Assembly (NCBI RefSeq): GCF_900240305.1
Contig: NZ_LT964854.1
Location: forward strand, 1,736,001-1,800,000
Direction: 5' to 3'
Length of the DNA: 64,000 bases
Origin: Ottowia massiliensis
Lineage (GTDB): Bacteria; Pseudomonadota; Gammaproteobacteria; Burkholderiales; Burkholderiaceae_C
Made by a program: the position numbers and the translations under genes. Below are positions 24,318 to 33,356 of this stretch, piece by piece; positions within the stretch are counted from its first letter, which is position 1, and each line of letters begins with the position of its first letter. A model generated the notes under the pieces. That model ran no database searches. It was not told where the DNA came from and saw only the letters and a program-made list of their open reading frames with translations.

Positions 24318-27300
24318 TCACCGTTTGCAAATATACCCAGAAGCGGGCATTCCAGACATTGGAACCACTATATATTTCTCATTTACTGATACTTTGCACT
24401 TTGTATGCAGCCATCTTGCCAATGCACCTACAGCTCTATTTTGTGAAGCAGAAACACTCCGTAAAGATGGAATATTTTGTTCGCCACCTTCAACATGAAT
24501 AGCCATAGGATATTCATCACAGTCTGTTCCAGTCATTCCCGAACAGCTTCTATTAGGGCCAATGTGATGTCTCAACCAACTTCTGTCATGCGATTTGTAC
24601 CGCCGCGTAACAACTTTTGGTTTAAAGAGATTCGCTTGCGCATCAGAAATATGATCCTGTATTTGATCATTGTCATTACCAATTATCAACATAGGAAGAA
24701 CTGGGTCGCAGTTACTCCGTCCTTTTACTCTAGAGTCTTCCATGCAACGCCTAATGTTTTCCTTAACTGCTGTATCAACAGCAAATATCACTGACATATT
24801 AGAAGCAACCGTGACGGATGTCGCAAGGGCCAACATAACTTTTGTTTTAACAGTGACCGCTGTCCCTACAGATACACCAGCAGATTGCACGCGCAAATTT
24901 GTTTGAAAATTTATCCCAATACTGACATCAGCCAAAGTGGTGAAATTCCCGCTCGGATCCACATGATTGACCGGATCTGCATTGCCATACAGATACTTGT
25001 TGAGCGTGAGCGGAATGCTCTGGCTGCCCGGGTGTGCGTCCATCGAGATGAAGCGCCCCGTTTTCGGGTCGTAGTCCCTGGCTCTGAGGTGGTATAGCCC
25101 CGTGGCGCTGTCGTAGCTCTCGCCCGTGTAGCGGTGTCTGCTCTCTTTCGCAGCGCCTGCTTCTTCATTGCCAAACGCATCAAAGTCCAGCGTTTCGATG
25201 ATCTGTCCGCTCTCGTCAGTGATCAGCCGCGCGCTGCCTTGGCCGTCTTCGTAGACGTGCAGCGTTTTGCCTTGTCTTTGTTCGCTGATGAGTTGTCCTA
25301 CGCCATCGGGGGTGTGCGTGTAGCGCGTTTCTTGCCATGTGCCGCCGTTTTGGCGGCTTCGTTCCAGCACGATTTCGCTGTAGGGGCGGGCGGTGTCCAG
25401 GATCCATTGCGTTTCCTGTTTTTGACCGCCGGTTTCCTGGGTGCGGCTGATGCGCCGGCCTAGTGCGTCGTAGCCATAGCGGATGCTGGCGCTGCCGTCG
25501 CTGGCTTTGAGCAGCCGGTTGTCGCTGCTCCATTCGTAGCGGATGGTGGCCGATGGGGTGCTCTTTTCGAGCAGATTGCCTCGGCCGTCCCAGCGGTAGG
25601 TGGTTTTGGGGCCTGTGGCCGTTTGTTCTTCTGTGAGCTGGTCCAGGCTGTTGTAGACGTAGCGGGTCTTTTGTCCGTCGCAGTCTTTTTCTGTCCGGTT
25701 GCCTGTGCTGTCGTGGCTGTAGCGGCATGTGCGGGTGATGCCTGCTGCGCTGATGCTTTCCCGGGTGAGCTTGCCGTCGGCGTCGTATTCCCAGCTTTTG
25801 TTTGTGCTTTGGCCGCCGGTTTCTTCCGTGGCGCGGGTCAGCCGGCCTTTGGCGTCGCGCTGGTAGCTGTATTGGGCCAGGGCGCTGCCGTCGGCTTTTT
25901 GGTGGCGGATTTGGGCCAGGCGCCCGGCAGCGTCGTAGCTGTAGTGGCTGCTGGCGCCGTTGGCGCGTTTGATTTGGATGAGGCGCCCGGCGGCGTCGTG
26001 GCTGAATTGGGCGCTGCCTTGGGCATTTTGGATGCTGTTCAGGCTTTGCAAGCGGCCGCCTGCGTCCCAGCGGGTTTGGAGGGTGTGTTCGCCTTGGCCG
26101 GCAAAGCTTGCGATGAGTTGCGTGCGCTGGCTGGCTGCGTCCCAGGCGGCGGCGCTTTGGCCGTGCGGGCCGGTTTCGCTGGTTTGGCGGCCCAGCGCGT
26201 CCAGTGTTTGCTGGATTAATCCGCGCTGGCTGTCGCTCCAGCTGGCTGCTCTGCCGTGGGGGTCGTAGCCGATTTGCAGTGTGCCGTCCGGGCGTGTCTG
26301 GCCTGTGGCGCGTCCTTGGCTGTAGCTGTAGCTGATTTGCGTGCCATCCAATTGCTGTTGGACGGTGAGGTTGCCGTCGGCATCATGGATCAGCTTCTCC
26401 TGGCTGCCGTCTGGCAGGCGGCGGCTGGTTCGGCGTCCGCCCAGGTCGTAGCCGTATTGGGTGGTTCTGCCCAGGGCGTCGGTTTGGCTCAGCAGCTGGC
26501 CGGCTTCGTTCCATTCGTAGCGGGTGGCTGCGCCGCTGGGTTGTGTGGTTTGGATCAGGCGTGCGGCGCTGTCGTAGGCGTAGCGTTGGCTGTGGCCGGT
26601 TTCGTCGGTGTCGGCGGTTTTTTGGCCCGCTGCGTCCCAGGCGCTGCTGCTGACGGCGCCGCCTGGCCAGCGGGTGCGCACTTTTCTGCCGGCGCTGTCG
26701 TAGTCGTAGGCGGTTTGTTTGCCGTCGGCTGCCGTGATGCTGGCGATTTGGCCCGCTTCACTGTAGGCCGTGCGCTGGCTGTGGCCCAGGGGGTCGGTGG
26801 TTTTGACGATGCGGCCCGCTGCGTCGTATTCGTAGCGGGTTTTGCGGCCCAGCGCGTCCTGGCTTTCGGTGAGCTGGCCTGCGGCGTCGTATTGGTTGCG
26901 GCTGATGCCGCCTGCGGCGTCCACGGTTTCGATGGCGCGGCCCAGTGCGTCGTAGCGGGTTTGCGTGCATAGGCCGCTGTTTGCGCCGCTGGCCGCTTCG
27001 CAGTGTTTGGTTTGGCGGCCTTCGCTGTCCCAGGCCCAGGTGTCGATGAGGCCGTCAGGGTGTTCGGTTCTGACGGTGCGGCCCAGCGCGTCGTGGCGGT
27101 GGACGGTGGCCAGGCCCAGCGGGCTGGTTTGTTTGATGAGATCGCCTGCGGCGTTGTAGTCGCTGCGGGTGATGTGGCCCAGGGGGTCGGTTTGGGCGGT
27201 GATGCGCCCTTGCGCGTCATGGGCGGTGCGGCTTTGCGCTTCTTGCGCCGCTTGGCCCGCTTGCAGCCGGATGGCGGTGCTTTGCGCGCTGATGCGCCCT

Positions 27301-29801
27301 TGCGCGTCTCGCGTGTAGGTGGTTTGGGCGCCGTCCGGGGCGGTCTGGCTGGCAAGCTGGAGGGCGCCGCCTGTCAGCGCGTAGCCGTAGCGGGTGACGC
27401 GCCCCAGGGGGTCGGAGAGGCTGAGCAGGCTGCCTTTTGGGGTGTAGTTCAGGTGGCTGACGCCGCCGCCAGGCTGGGTGAGGCTGGCCAGCTCGCCTGC
27501 GCCGCTGTAGCTGTAGAGGGTGTTCAGGCCGCCGGGCTGGCGCTGTTCGGTGACGTTGCCGCTGGCGTCGTAGACGGTGCTGCTTTGCCGCCCCAGGGGA
27601 TCGGTTTCACGGGTGACGTTGCCGTAGGCGTCGTATTCGCGCCGCGTGGTGCGGCCCAGCGGGTCGGTGACGGCGGTTTCGTTGTCGTTGGCGTCGTATT
27701 GGTAGCGGGTGATGCCGCCTAGCGCGTCGGTGATTTGCGTGACGTTGCCGCGTTCGTCGTAGTCGTAGACGGTGGTGTGGCCCAGCCGGTCTTTGACGCT
27801 TTGGCGCCGCTGGCTGTCTTGGTGGCTGATGCTGACGCTTTGGCCCAGGGCGTCGGTTTGTTTGATGACGCGCCCCTGGCTGTCGTATTCGGCTTTGAGT
27901 TGCAGGCGGCCCGCCGGGTCGCTGTAGCGGGTCAGCGCGTGCGGCTGGCTTGCGTCTTCGTAGCCGTAGGCCGCTTGTGTGCCGTCTGGCTCGATGGCGG
28001 CGGCAAGGTTGCCCGCCGCGTCGTAGCTGTAGCGCCGCTGCACGCCGCCAGGGCCTGTGATGCGGGTGATGCGCCTTTGCGCGTCGCGTTCAAAGCGCAG
28101 GCTCCAGCCGCCCGAGTGGCGGATGCCGTCAGCGGCAAATTGCACGGTGTTGCCTTGCCGGTCCTTGATTTGCTGGATGCCGCCTGCCAGGCCACGGCTG
28201 CCGTCCAGAATGAATTCCACGCCTTCGCGCGTGGTGTATTTCCACTGGGTGGGGTTGTAGGTTTCTCCTGAGCCGTAGTCGGTGAGCTGGCCGCCGACGA
28301 TGCGCAGGTCCAGCCAGCTGCCCAGCGCTTCAAGGCTGGCGCCCGAGTGGCCCCGGCCGCGCGGGCGCCAGGTGATGTGGGCGCTGGGGTTGCTGGCCCA
28401 CTGGATGGGGGTGACGCATTCAGGCTCCGCACGGGCTTCAAATTGCTCCAGCCGGCCGCCTGGCAGGCGCACGGCCACCACGCGGCTGCCTGCGGGGCGG
28501 ATGCAGATCTTGCGGCCAAAGCCCGCGCCGCTTTGTTCGGCGCTCCAGCTGCGGCCGACGATGCCGTTGGTCTGGATGGCTACGTCCTGGTATTGCACGC
28601 TCCAGCCGTAGCCAAAGTCCAGCGCTTCGTGGCGTCTGAGGCTGTCGTAGGTGCGCACCACTTGCAGCGGCAGGCCTTCGATGTCAAAGCTCAGGTCTTC
28701 AAAGGCCAGGCGCAAGGGGGCGGCCTTTTGCTGGCCGCTGATGGCAACGCTGATGCGGGCGCTGGCTTCTTTGCCCGCCGTGTCGCGCACGATCAGGGCA
28801 ATGTCGTACAGGCCGTTGGCCAGCGCTTGCGGATGGAGCCGCCCCAGCTCGCCGCCTGCGGCTACGGGGGCATTGCCCCGCTTGAGGCGGCTCCACTGGT
28901 TTTGCCCGGCTGCGCTGATGAGCAGCTCGTATTCGGCAAAGTGGCTGTCCGTGGCCTGGCCCAGGATGGCCGCCGGCTCCGTGACGTCCGCCACCACGAT
29001 GTCCGCAGAGTCGCCCGGGCTGCTGATGCGCGCNGTCGGGGTCGGGGTCGGGGTCGGGGTCGGCGTATTTGTTTGCAGCTTGGCGCGCAAGTCAAAGCTC
29101 AGGCTCTGGCCGCTGGCCGCGTCGGTTTGCAGCAGACTGGCATCAGCCACAGCCGCCGGAGTCAGCGTGGCGGTAACGCTCAGGCGCTGGCCGGGCTGCC
29201 ATTCGGGCACAGGCAGCGATAGCGCCAAGGCGGCATCGTCAGGGGCGCTGGCGCTCAAAGCGCTTTGGTTGCCCAGCTGCCCCGTGGCGGCGCGCGCGAG
29301 CAAATCGCCCGTGTGGTAGCCCGGCTCGGCCGCCTCCCAGCGATCGGCGCGGATTTGTCCGGCTGGCGTGCCCGGGCCTGTTGGCTGCCGGGCGGTTTCG
29401 TTGAAGAAGGTGTTTTGTGCCGCTTCAATGTCGGCATCGGCCAGCGCCGTCAGGCGCAGGCCGCGTATGGGCTGGCCGCTGGTATTGACCAGCTCCCAGG
29501 TCCAGGCCGTGCCGCCTTGCGGCGCGCTCTGGCGCTGCCAGGTGGCGGCAATACCCAGAGCGTTCAGGTTCAGCGCCGTCTGCGCCGCGCCTTCGGCCGT
29601 GTGTGCCGCCTGCTGGCCGCCCAGGCTGGCAAACAGGGTCAGCCGCTCCACGCTCACGGGCGCCGTCTGCGCTTGTGCCGCCACGCCCGCCGCCAGCAGC
29701 GCCAGCGCCGCCAGCCCGCCACGGGCGGCGCCCGCTTCTTGACGCAGCTTGCTTTGCGGCACGCACTGGCGCAAATGTGCAGTTTCACCTTGTTTCATCA
29801 T
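24318..29801 (-). CDS. Secreted Rhs/YD-repeat toxin with NucA/NucB-like DNase tip
   Basis: Predicted 1827 residues from the ATG at 29801 (a second ATG follows at once). A Sec signal (GGLAALALLAAGVAAQAQ) replaces the PAAR domain of T6SS Rhs proteins. A Thr-Pro linker at about residue 246-256 contains one undetermined base. An extracellular-type domain precedes the Rhs core, which starts near residue 380 and holds dozens of YDxxGR repeats. It ends in RYTGESYDSATGLYHLRARD and the HVDPSGNF boundary. The last 208 residues are AT-rich and unlike the core; they contain GMTGTDCDEYPMAIHVEGGE, the DEYP motif of NucA/NucB deoxyribonucleases. A SUKH-like gene follows. Confidence 0.88.
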   Translation of the reverse strand: MMKQGETAHLRQCVPQSKLRQEAGAARGGLAALALLAAGVAAQAQTAPVSVERLTLFASLGGQQAAHTAEGAAQTALNLNALGIAATWQRQSAPQGGTAWTWELVNTSGQPIRGLRLTALADADIEAAQNTFFNETARQPTGPGTPAGQIRADRWEAAEPGYHTGDLLARAATGQLGNQSALSASAPDDAALALSLPVPEWQPGQRLSVTATLTPAAVADASLLQTDAASGQSLSFDLRAKLQTNTPTPTPTPTPXARISSPGDSADIVVADVTEPAAILGQATDSHFAEYELLISAAGQNQWSRLKRGNAPVAAGGELGRLHPQALANGLYDIALIVRDTAGKEASARISVAISGQQKAAPLRLAFEDLSFDIEGLPLQVVRTYDSLRRHEALDFGYGWSVQYQDVAIQTNGIVGRSWSAEQSGAGFGRKICIRPAGSRVVAVRLPGGRLEQFEARAEPECVTPIQWASNPSAHITWRPRGRGHSGASLEALGSWLDLRIVGGQLTDYGSGETYNPTQWKYTTREGVEFILDGSRGLAGGIQQIKDRQGNTVQFAADGIRHSGGWSLRFERDAQRRITRITGPGGVQRRYSYDAAGNLAAAIEPDGTQAAYGYEDASQPHALTRYSDPAGRLQLKAEYDSQGRVIKQTDALGQSVSISHQDSQRRQSVKDRLGHTTVYDYDERGNVTQITDALGGITRYQYDANDNETAVTDPLGRTTRREYDAYGNVTRETDPLGRQSSTVYDASGNVTEQRQPGGLNTLYSYSGAGELASLTQPGGGVSHLNYTPKGSLLSLSDPLGRVTRYGYALTGGALQLASQTAPDGAQTTYTRDAQGRISAQSTAIRLQAGQAAQEAQSRTAHDAQGRITAQTDPLGHITRSDYNAAGDLIKQTSPLGLATVHRHDALGRTVRTEHPDGLIDTWAWDSEGRQTKHCEAASGANSGLCTQTRYDALGRAIETVDAAGGISRNQYDAAGQLTESQDALGRKTRYEYDAAGRIVKTTDPLGHSQRTAYSEAGQIASITAADGKQTAYDYDSAGRKVRTRWPGGAVSSSAWDAAGQKTADTDETGHSQRYAYDSAARLIQTTQPSGAATRYEWNEAGQLLSQTDALGRTTQYGYDLGGRRTSRRLPDGSQEKLIHDADGNLTVQQQLDGTQISYSYSQGRATGQTRPDGTLQIGYDPHGRAASWSDSQRGLIQQTLDALGRQTSETGPHGQSAAAWDAASQRTQLIASFAGQGEHTLQTRWDAGGRLQSLNSIQNAQGSAQFSHDAAGRLIQIKRANGASSHYSYDAAGRLAQIRHQKADGSALAQYSYQRDAKGRLTRATEETGGQSTNKSWEYDADGKLTRESISAAGITRTCRYSHDSTGNRTEKDCDGQKTRYVYNSLDQLTEEQTATGPKTTYRWDGRGNLLEKSTPSATIRYEWSSDNRLLKASDGSASIRYGYDALGRRISRTQETGGQKQETQWILDTARPYSEIVLERSRQNGGTWQETRYTHTPDGVGQLISEQRQGKTLHVYEDGQGSARLITDESGQIIETLDFDAFGNEEAGAAKESRHRYTGESYDSATGLYHLRARDYDPKTGRFISMDAHPGSQSIPLTLNKYLYGNADPVNHVDPSGNFTTLADVSIGINFQTNLRVQSAGVSVGTAVTVKTKVMLALATSVTVASNMSVIFAVDTAVKENIRRCMEDSRVKGRSNCDPVLPMLIIGNDNDQIQDHISDAQANLFKPKVVTRRYKSHDRSWLRHHIGPNRSCSGMTGTDCDEYPMAIHVEGGEQNIPSLRSVSASQNRAVGALARWLHTKCKVSVNEKYIVVPMSGMPASGYICKR
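24946..25727 (-). repeat. rhs core repeat, unit B (782 bp), homologous to 22733-23517
   Basis: The counterpart, inside the intact rhs gene, of the repeat carried by the orphan tip. Recombination between the units would swap the NucA/NucB-like tip for the PD-(D/E)XK-like tip and delete the SUKH-like gene. Confidence 0.9.
29033..29065. repeat. GTCGGG hexanucleotide tract with one undetermined base
   Basis: About five units of GTCGGG encode the Thr-Pro linker of the Rhs protein, and the base at 29034 is N. Because the unit is six bases, length changes would keep the reading frame and only lengthen or shorten the linker. The N suggests an assembly break or mixed population here. Confidence 0.8.
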
Positions 29802-29936
29802 CAACCCTGAGCAGAAATATTTGTAGACAGTCGTAGCAACCAATTTACCCTGCCTGCAATGCCCCGCCAACACACGGGGATATAGGCCCCTCAGAAAGAC
29901 AGGCGGCGTGCCTTTGGTTGAATAAAGCCCGCTCCG

Positions 29937-30025
29937 CATCAAAAAGCGGAGCAAATTTAAGGTCTTAGAAACGACTCTTGCGCAGCATCCACTAGGACCT
30001 ATTGCTATCGTTTGAGGAGCGAAAT
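29937..30025 (+). repeat. Dispersed GGAGC element, copy 8 (right end of rhs island)
   Basis: Forward copy with core CCACTAGGACCTATTGCTAT and ends GGAGCAAATTTAAGG and GAGGAGCGAAAT. It lies between the rhs start and the herA-like stop, and pairs with copy 7 as island boundary. Confidence 0.88.
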
Positions 30026-30074
30026 ACAAGCAAGACGCAAGTGCCTGCCAGGCATACCGCCCGGCTCCGGCCCC

Positions 30075-31571
30075 TCACTTGCGGCCCATCATGCTGCCCA
30101 GCACGCCGCGCAGGATTTGGCGGCCCAAGTTGTTGCCGACGGTGCGGGTGGTGGATTTGATGAGGGTTTGCACCAGACCGTCGTGTTTGCCGCCGCGCGG
30201 GCCGGTGGTGCCAAAGAGCAGGTCGCGCGCCATGCCCATCAGGCCGCCGCCGGCCTGGCCGTCTGCTGCGCCGCCTGCCGCTGCTGCCGTCTGGCCTGCG
30301 CGGGCCTTGAGCACTTCGTAGGCGGATTCGCGGTCTACGGCTTTTTCGTAGTGGCCGGCGACCAGGGAGTTTTGCAGCAGCGCCTGGCGTTCGGCTTCGG
30401 TGGCGGGGCCGATGCGGCTGGCGGGCGGGATGACGAAGGCGCGCTGGGTGATGCCGGGGCGGCCTTTTTCATCGAGCAGGCTGATGAGCGCTTCGCCTAC
30501 GGCCAGGCTGGTGATGGCGCTTTCCACGTCAAGCGCGGGGTTGGCGCGCATGGTTTGCGCGGTGGCCTTGACGGCTTTCTGGTCGCGCGGGGTGAAGGCG
30601 CGCAGGGCGTGTTGCACGCGGTTGCCCAGCTGGGCGAGCACGGTGTCGGGCACGTCCATCGGGTTTTGGGTGACGAAGTACACGCCCACGCCTTTGCTGC
30701 GCACCAGGCGCACGACGAGTTCTATGCGCTCCAGCAGGGCTTTGGGCGCGTCGGCAAAGAGCAGGTGGGCTTCGTCGAAGAAAAAGACCATCTTCGGCTT
30801 TTCGGGGTCGCCTATTTCGGGCAGGCGCTCGAACAGCTCGGAGAGCAGCCACAGCAAGAAGGTGGCGTACAGGCGCGGGGCCTGCATGAGTTTGTCGGCG
30901 ATGAGGATATTGACGACGCCCTGGCCGCCTTCTGCGGTTTGCATCATGTCGTCGATGTCGAGCATGGGTTCGCCGAAGAAGCCGTCGCCGCCCTGGCTTT
31001 CGATCTGGAGCAGCGCGCGCTGGATGGCGCCGATGCTGGCGCTGCTGATGTTGCCGTAGGCGGTGGTGAATTGCTTGGCGTTGTCGCCCACGTGCTGGAG
31101 CATGGCGCGCAGGTCTTTGGCGTCGAGCAGGAGCAGGCCGCTGTCGTCGGCAATCTTGAAGACGATGTTGAGCACGCCCGCTTGCGTGTCGTTCAGGCCC
31201 AGCATGCGGCCCAGCAGCAGCGGCCCCATGTCTGAAATGGTGGCGCGCACGGGGTGGCCTTGCGCGCCGAACACGTCCCAGAGCGTGACGGGGCAGGCGC
31301 GCCCCTCCGGCACGGGCAGGCCGCGCTCTTCCAGGGTGGCGGCCAGCTTGCCTTCGATATGGCCGCTTTGGCTGATGCCGGTGAGATCGCCCTTCACATC
31401 GGCCAGGAACACGGGCACGCCCATGTGGCTGAACGATTCGGCCAGTTTTTGCAGCGTGACGGTTTTGCCCGTGCCGGTGGCGCCGGTGATCAGGCCGTGG
31501 CGGTTGGCCATGCCGGGCAGCAGAAAACACGATTCGCCGCCGTGCCGGGCAAGCAGGATGGGGTCGGCCAT
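30075..31571 (-). CDS. HerA-like ATPase (DUF853, YjgR family)
   Basis: Predicted 498-residue P-loop ATPase of the HerA/FtsK superfamily. Walker A is GATGTGKT at residues 30-37. Walker B is MVFFFDEAHLLF, followed by sensor residues in GVYFVTQNPMDVP and an arginine-finger region near NRVQHALRAFTPRD. The C-terminal 70 residues are glycine/alanine-rich. The family (E. coli YjgR) is widespread but its substrate is not established; DNA translocation is inferred from the fold. The gene is divergent from yebC. Its 3' end is duplicated at 19504-19597, on the far side of the rhs island. Confidence 0.88.
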   Translation of the reverse strand: MADPILLARHGGESCFLLPGMANRHGLITGATGTGKTVTLQKLAESFSHMGVPVFLADVKGDLTGISQSGHIEGKLAATLEERGLPVPEGRACPVTLWDVFGAQGHPVRATISDMGPLLLGRMLGLNDTQAGVLNIVFKIADDSGLLLLDAKDLRAMLQHVGDNAKQFTTAYGNISSASIGAIQRALLQIESQGGDGFFGEPMLDIDDMMQTAEGGQGVVNILIADKLMQAPRLYATFLLWLLSELFERLPEIGDPEKPKMVFFFDEAHLLFADAPKALLERIELVVRLVRSKGVGVYFVTQNPMDVPDTVLAQLGNRVQHALRAFTPRDQKAVKATAQTMRANPALDVESAITSLAVGEALISLLDEKGRPGITQRAFVIPPASRIGPATEAERQALLQNSLVAGHYEKAVDRESAYEVLKARAGQTAAAAGGAADGQAGGGLMGMARDLLFGTTGPRGGKHDGLVQTLIKSTTRTVGNNLGRQILRGVLGSMMGRK

Positions 31572-31684
31572 GAAAAGGGTTCCTTCCGAGGGGTGAAAGA
31601 GGGAAAAAGGCCCGTGAAAAGTGGGCGAAACGTAGAATCAGCGCGGATTTTCATGGATTCTTTTGACTGCGAAGGACTTGGTTT

Positions 31685-32410
31685 ATGGCTGGCCACAGCA
31701 AATGGGCAAATATTCAGCACCGCAAGGGGCGGCAGGACGAAAAACGCCAGCGCGTGTGGACGCGCGTGGTGCGCGAAATCATGGTGGCCGCGCGCACGGG
31801 CGGGGGCGATCCGAATGCCAATCCGCGCCTGCGCCTGGCCATTGACAAAGCCAAGGCGGCCAACATGCCCGCCGACACCATCAAGCGCAACATTGACAAG
31901 GCCACGGGCAACCTGGAAGGCGTGAGCTACGAGGAAATCCGCTACGAGGGCTACGGCATCGGCGGCGCGGCCATCATCGTGGACGCCATGACCGACAACC
32001 GCGTGCGCACCGTGGCCGATGTGCGCCATGTCTTTTCCAAGTACGGCGGCAACATGGGTTCCGAAGGTTCGGTGGCCTTTCAGTTCAAGCACTGCGGCCA
32101 GCTCATCTTCGCGCCCGGCACGAGCGAGGAAAAGGTGATGGAGGCCGCGCTGGAAGCAGGCGCTGAAGACGTGATCACCGGTGAAGACGGCGCCATTGAA
32201 GTCATCACCGCCCCCGGCGACTTTGAAGCCGTGAAAAACGCGCTGGAAGCCGCCGGTCTCAAGCCCGAAATCGCCGAAGTGACCATGCGCGCCGAAAACA
32301 CCATCGAGCTGGGCGGCGAAGAGGCCGCCAAGATGCAAAAGCTGCTGGACATGCTGGAAGACCTGGACGACGTGCAAGACGTGTTTCACAACGCCGAGCT
32401 GGACTTTTGA
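31685..32410 (+). CDS. yebC: YebC/PmpR-family regulatory/translation factor
   Basis: Predicted 241-residue protein with the invariant YebC start MAGHSKWANIQHRKGRQD, the FGKGGNMGSEGSV-type block (here KYGGNMGSEGSVAFQF) and the acidic C-terminal domain. YebC proteins were first described as DNA-binding regulators and more recently as factors relieving ribosome stalling. The ATG at 31685 has GAAGGAC nine bases upstream. It is a single gene, divergent from the herA-like gene. Confidence 0.96.
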   Translation: MAGHSKWANIQHRKGRQDEKRQRVWTRVVREIMVAARTGGGDPNANPRLRLAIDKAKAANMPADTIKRNIDKATGNLEGVSYEEIRYEGYGIGGAAIIVDAMTDNRVRTVADVRHVFSKYGGNMGSEGSVAFQFKHCGQLIFAPGTSEEKVMEAALEAGAEDVITGEDGAIEVITAPGDFEAVKNALEAAGLKPEIAEVTMRAENTIELGGEEAAKMQKLLDMLEDLDDVQDVFHNAELDF

Positions 32411-32429
32411 ACACACTCTTTGGTGCTTT

Positions 32430-32517
32430 TTTGCTCCTGATTCAATAGCTTGAGGTCCCCGCCAATCCAGCGGCCAACGCCTTTTCACACCCCCTGAATT
32501 TGCTCCTTTTTTCAATG
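32430..32517 (-). repeat. Dispersed GGAGC element, copy 9
   Basis: Reverse-oriented copy with core TGGCGGGGACCTCAAGCTAT and left end GGAGCAAATTCAGGGG. It fills the yebC-downstream spacer and touches the start of the next gene. Confidence 0.82.
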
Positions 32518-33072
32518 CCATACCGCCCGCCCGCCCCTCACGCCAGCGCCCGCACACAAGCCGCCCGCACTCTGGCTGCGCCGTTGCTGGCCGCGCTGTG
32601 GCTGGCCGCAGGCAGCGCCCAGGCCGCCAGCGGCGCGGGCGCGGCAGGCAAGGCGCTGGATGCGCTGCTGGCCCAGGGCAACCTGGCGTTTGACAACCTC
32701 GCCGCCGCCTGCCAGACGGCTGCGCCCGGCATGGCCTCCACCTGGCAGGCGCAAGCGCCCGCCGTGCGGCAAAAGCTCATGCAGGCCGCGCACATGGCCT
32801 TTGTGAACGTGCCTGAACTCCAGCGCCCCTTGAGCCGCTCGCCGCATGACGAAACGCGCCAGACGCTCCAGCGCGCCGCCAGCCAGATGAAGCAGGCCGC
32901 TCCGCTGGCGCTCGTCACGGGCCAGCCGTTTTGCCAGTCCATGCTCAATCAGGTGCAGCAGGCCGACGTGGCGGCGCTGGCGCGCCACATGCGGCAAAAC
33001 TACGAGCGCATCCGCCAGCAGGTGCGCGCCCAGTTGCTGCCCCACAAGCGAAGAAAGGCTGCTTCCTCATGA
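32515..33072 (+). CDS. Secreted protein of unknown function
   Basis: Predicted 185 residues with a signal peptide (TLAAPLLAALWLAAGSAQAA). The mature part is helical, with two cysteines (AACQTAAP and QPFCQSML) that could form a disulphide. I recognise no family. The ATG at 32515 lies right at the edge of repeat copy 9 and has no clear Shine-Dalgarno sequence. Its stop overlaps the next start as ATGA, and that gene overlaps purD the same way, so the three genes form a tight transcription and translation unit. Confidence 0.75.
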   Translation: MPYRPPAPHASARTQAARTLAAPLLAALWLAAGSAQAASGAGAAGKALDALLAQGNLAFDNLAAACQTAAPGMASTWQAQAPAVRQKLMQAAHMAFVNVPELQRPLSRSPHDETRQTLQRAASQMKQAAPLALVTGQPFCQSMLNQVQQADVAALARHMRQNYERIRQQVRAQLLPHKRRKAASS

Positions 33073-33356
33073 CTCCCGCCCGCTCCGCTGCCACTGCCGC
33101 CGCCAGCGCCGCAAGCCTCGCGGCGCTGGCCGTCCTGCTGCTGACTGCCTGCGGCGGCGACGTATCGTGGTGCGGCAGCAGCGGGCGCGATGGCGGGCAC
33201 GTTGCCATTGGCTACAACACCGACCCGCCCCACTGCCCGCAGCCCAGGCGCGAAGAAGTCAAAGAAGCCAGCCTGGCTGCGCTGACGGCGGGCCTGCGCA
33301 TCTCCGCCGCCCCCCTTTCTCCCACACCCGAACCCACCTCCGAATCCGCTCCATGA
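33069..33356 (+). CDS. Small putative lipoprotein
   Basis: Predicted 95 residues. A hydrophobic segment ends in the lipobox LLTAC, so it is probably lipid-modified at that cysteine. A short Gly/Ser-rich part with two more cysteines (SWCGSSG and PPHCPQP) and a Pro-rich tail follow. It overlaps both neighbours by four bases (ATGA), the previous secreted protein and purD. Function unknown. Confidence 0.7.
   Translation: MTPARSAATAAASAASLAALAVLLLTACGGDVSWCGSSGRDGGHVAIGYNTDPPHCPQPRREEVKEASLAALTAGLRISAAPLSPTPEPTSESAP

Noticed and set aside
25740..28280. Tandem DNA repeats inside rhs
   Set aside because: These are the diverged codons of the YD-repeat protein family, already explained by the rhs gene, not a separate repeat element.
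30026..30074. Extension of rhs to an upstream start at 30029
   Set aside because: The extra 76 codons are repeat-derived and would place the signal peptide deep inside the protein.
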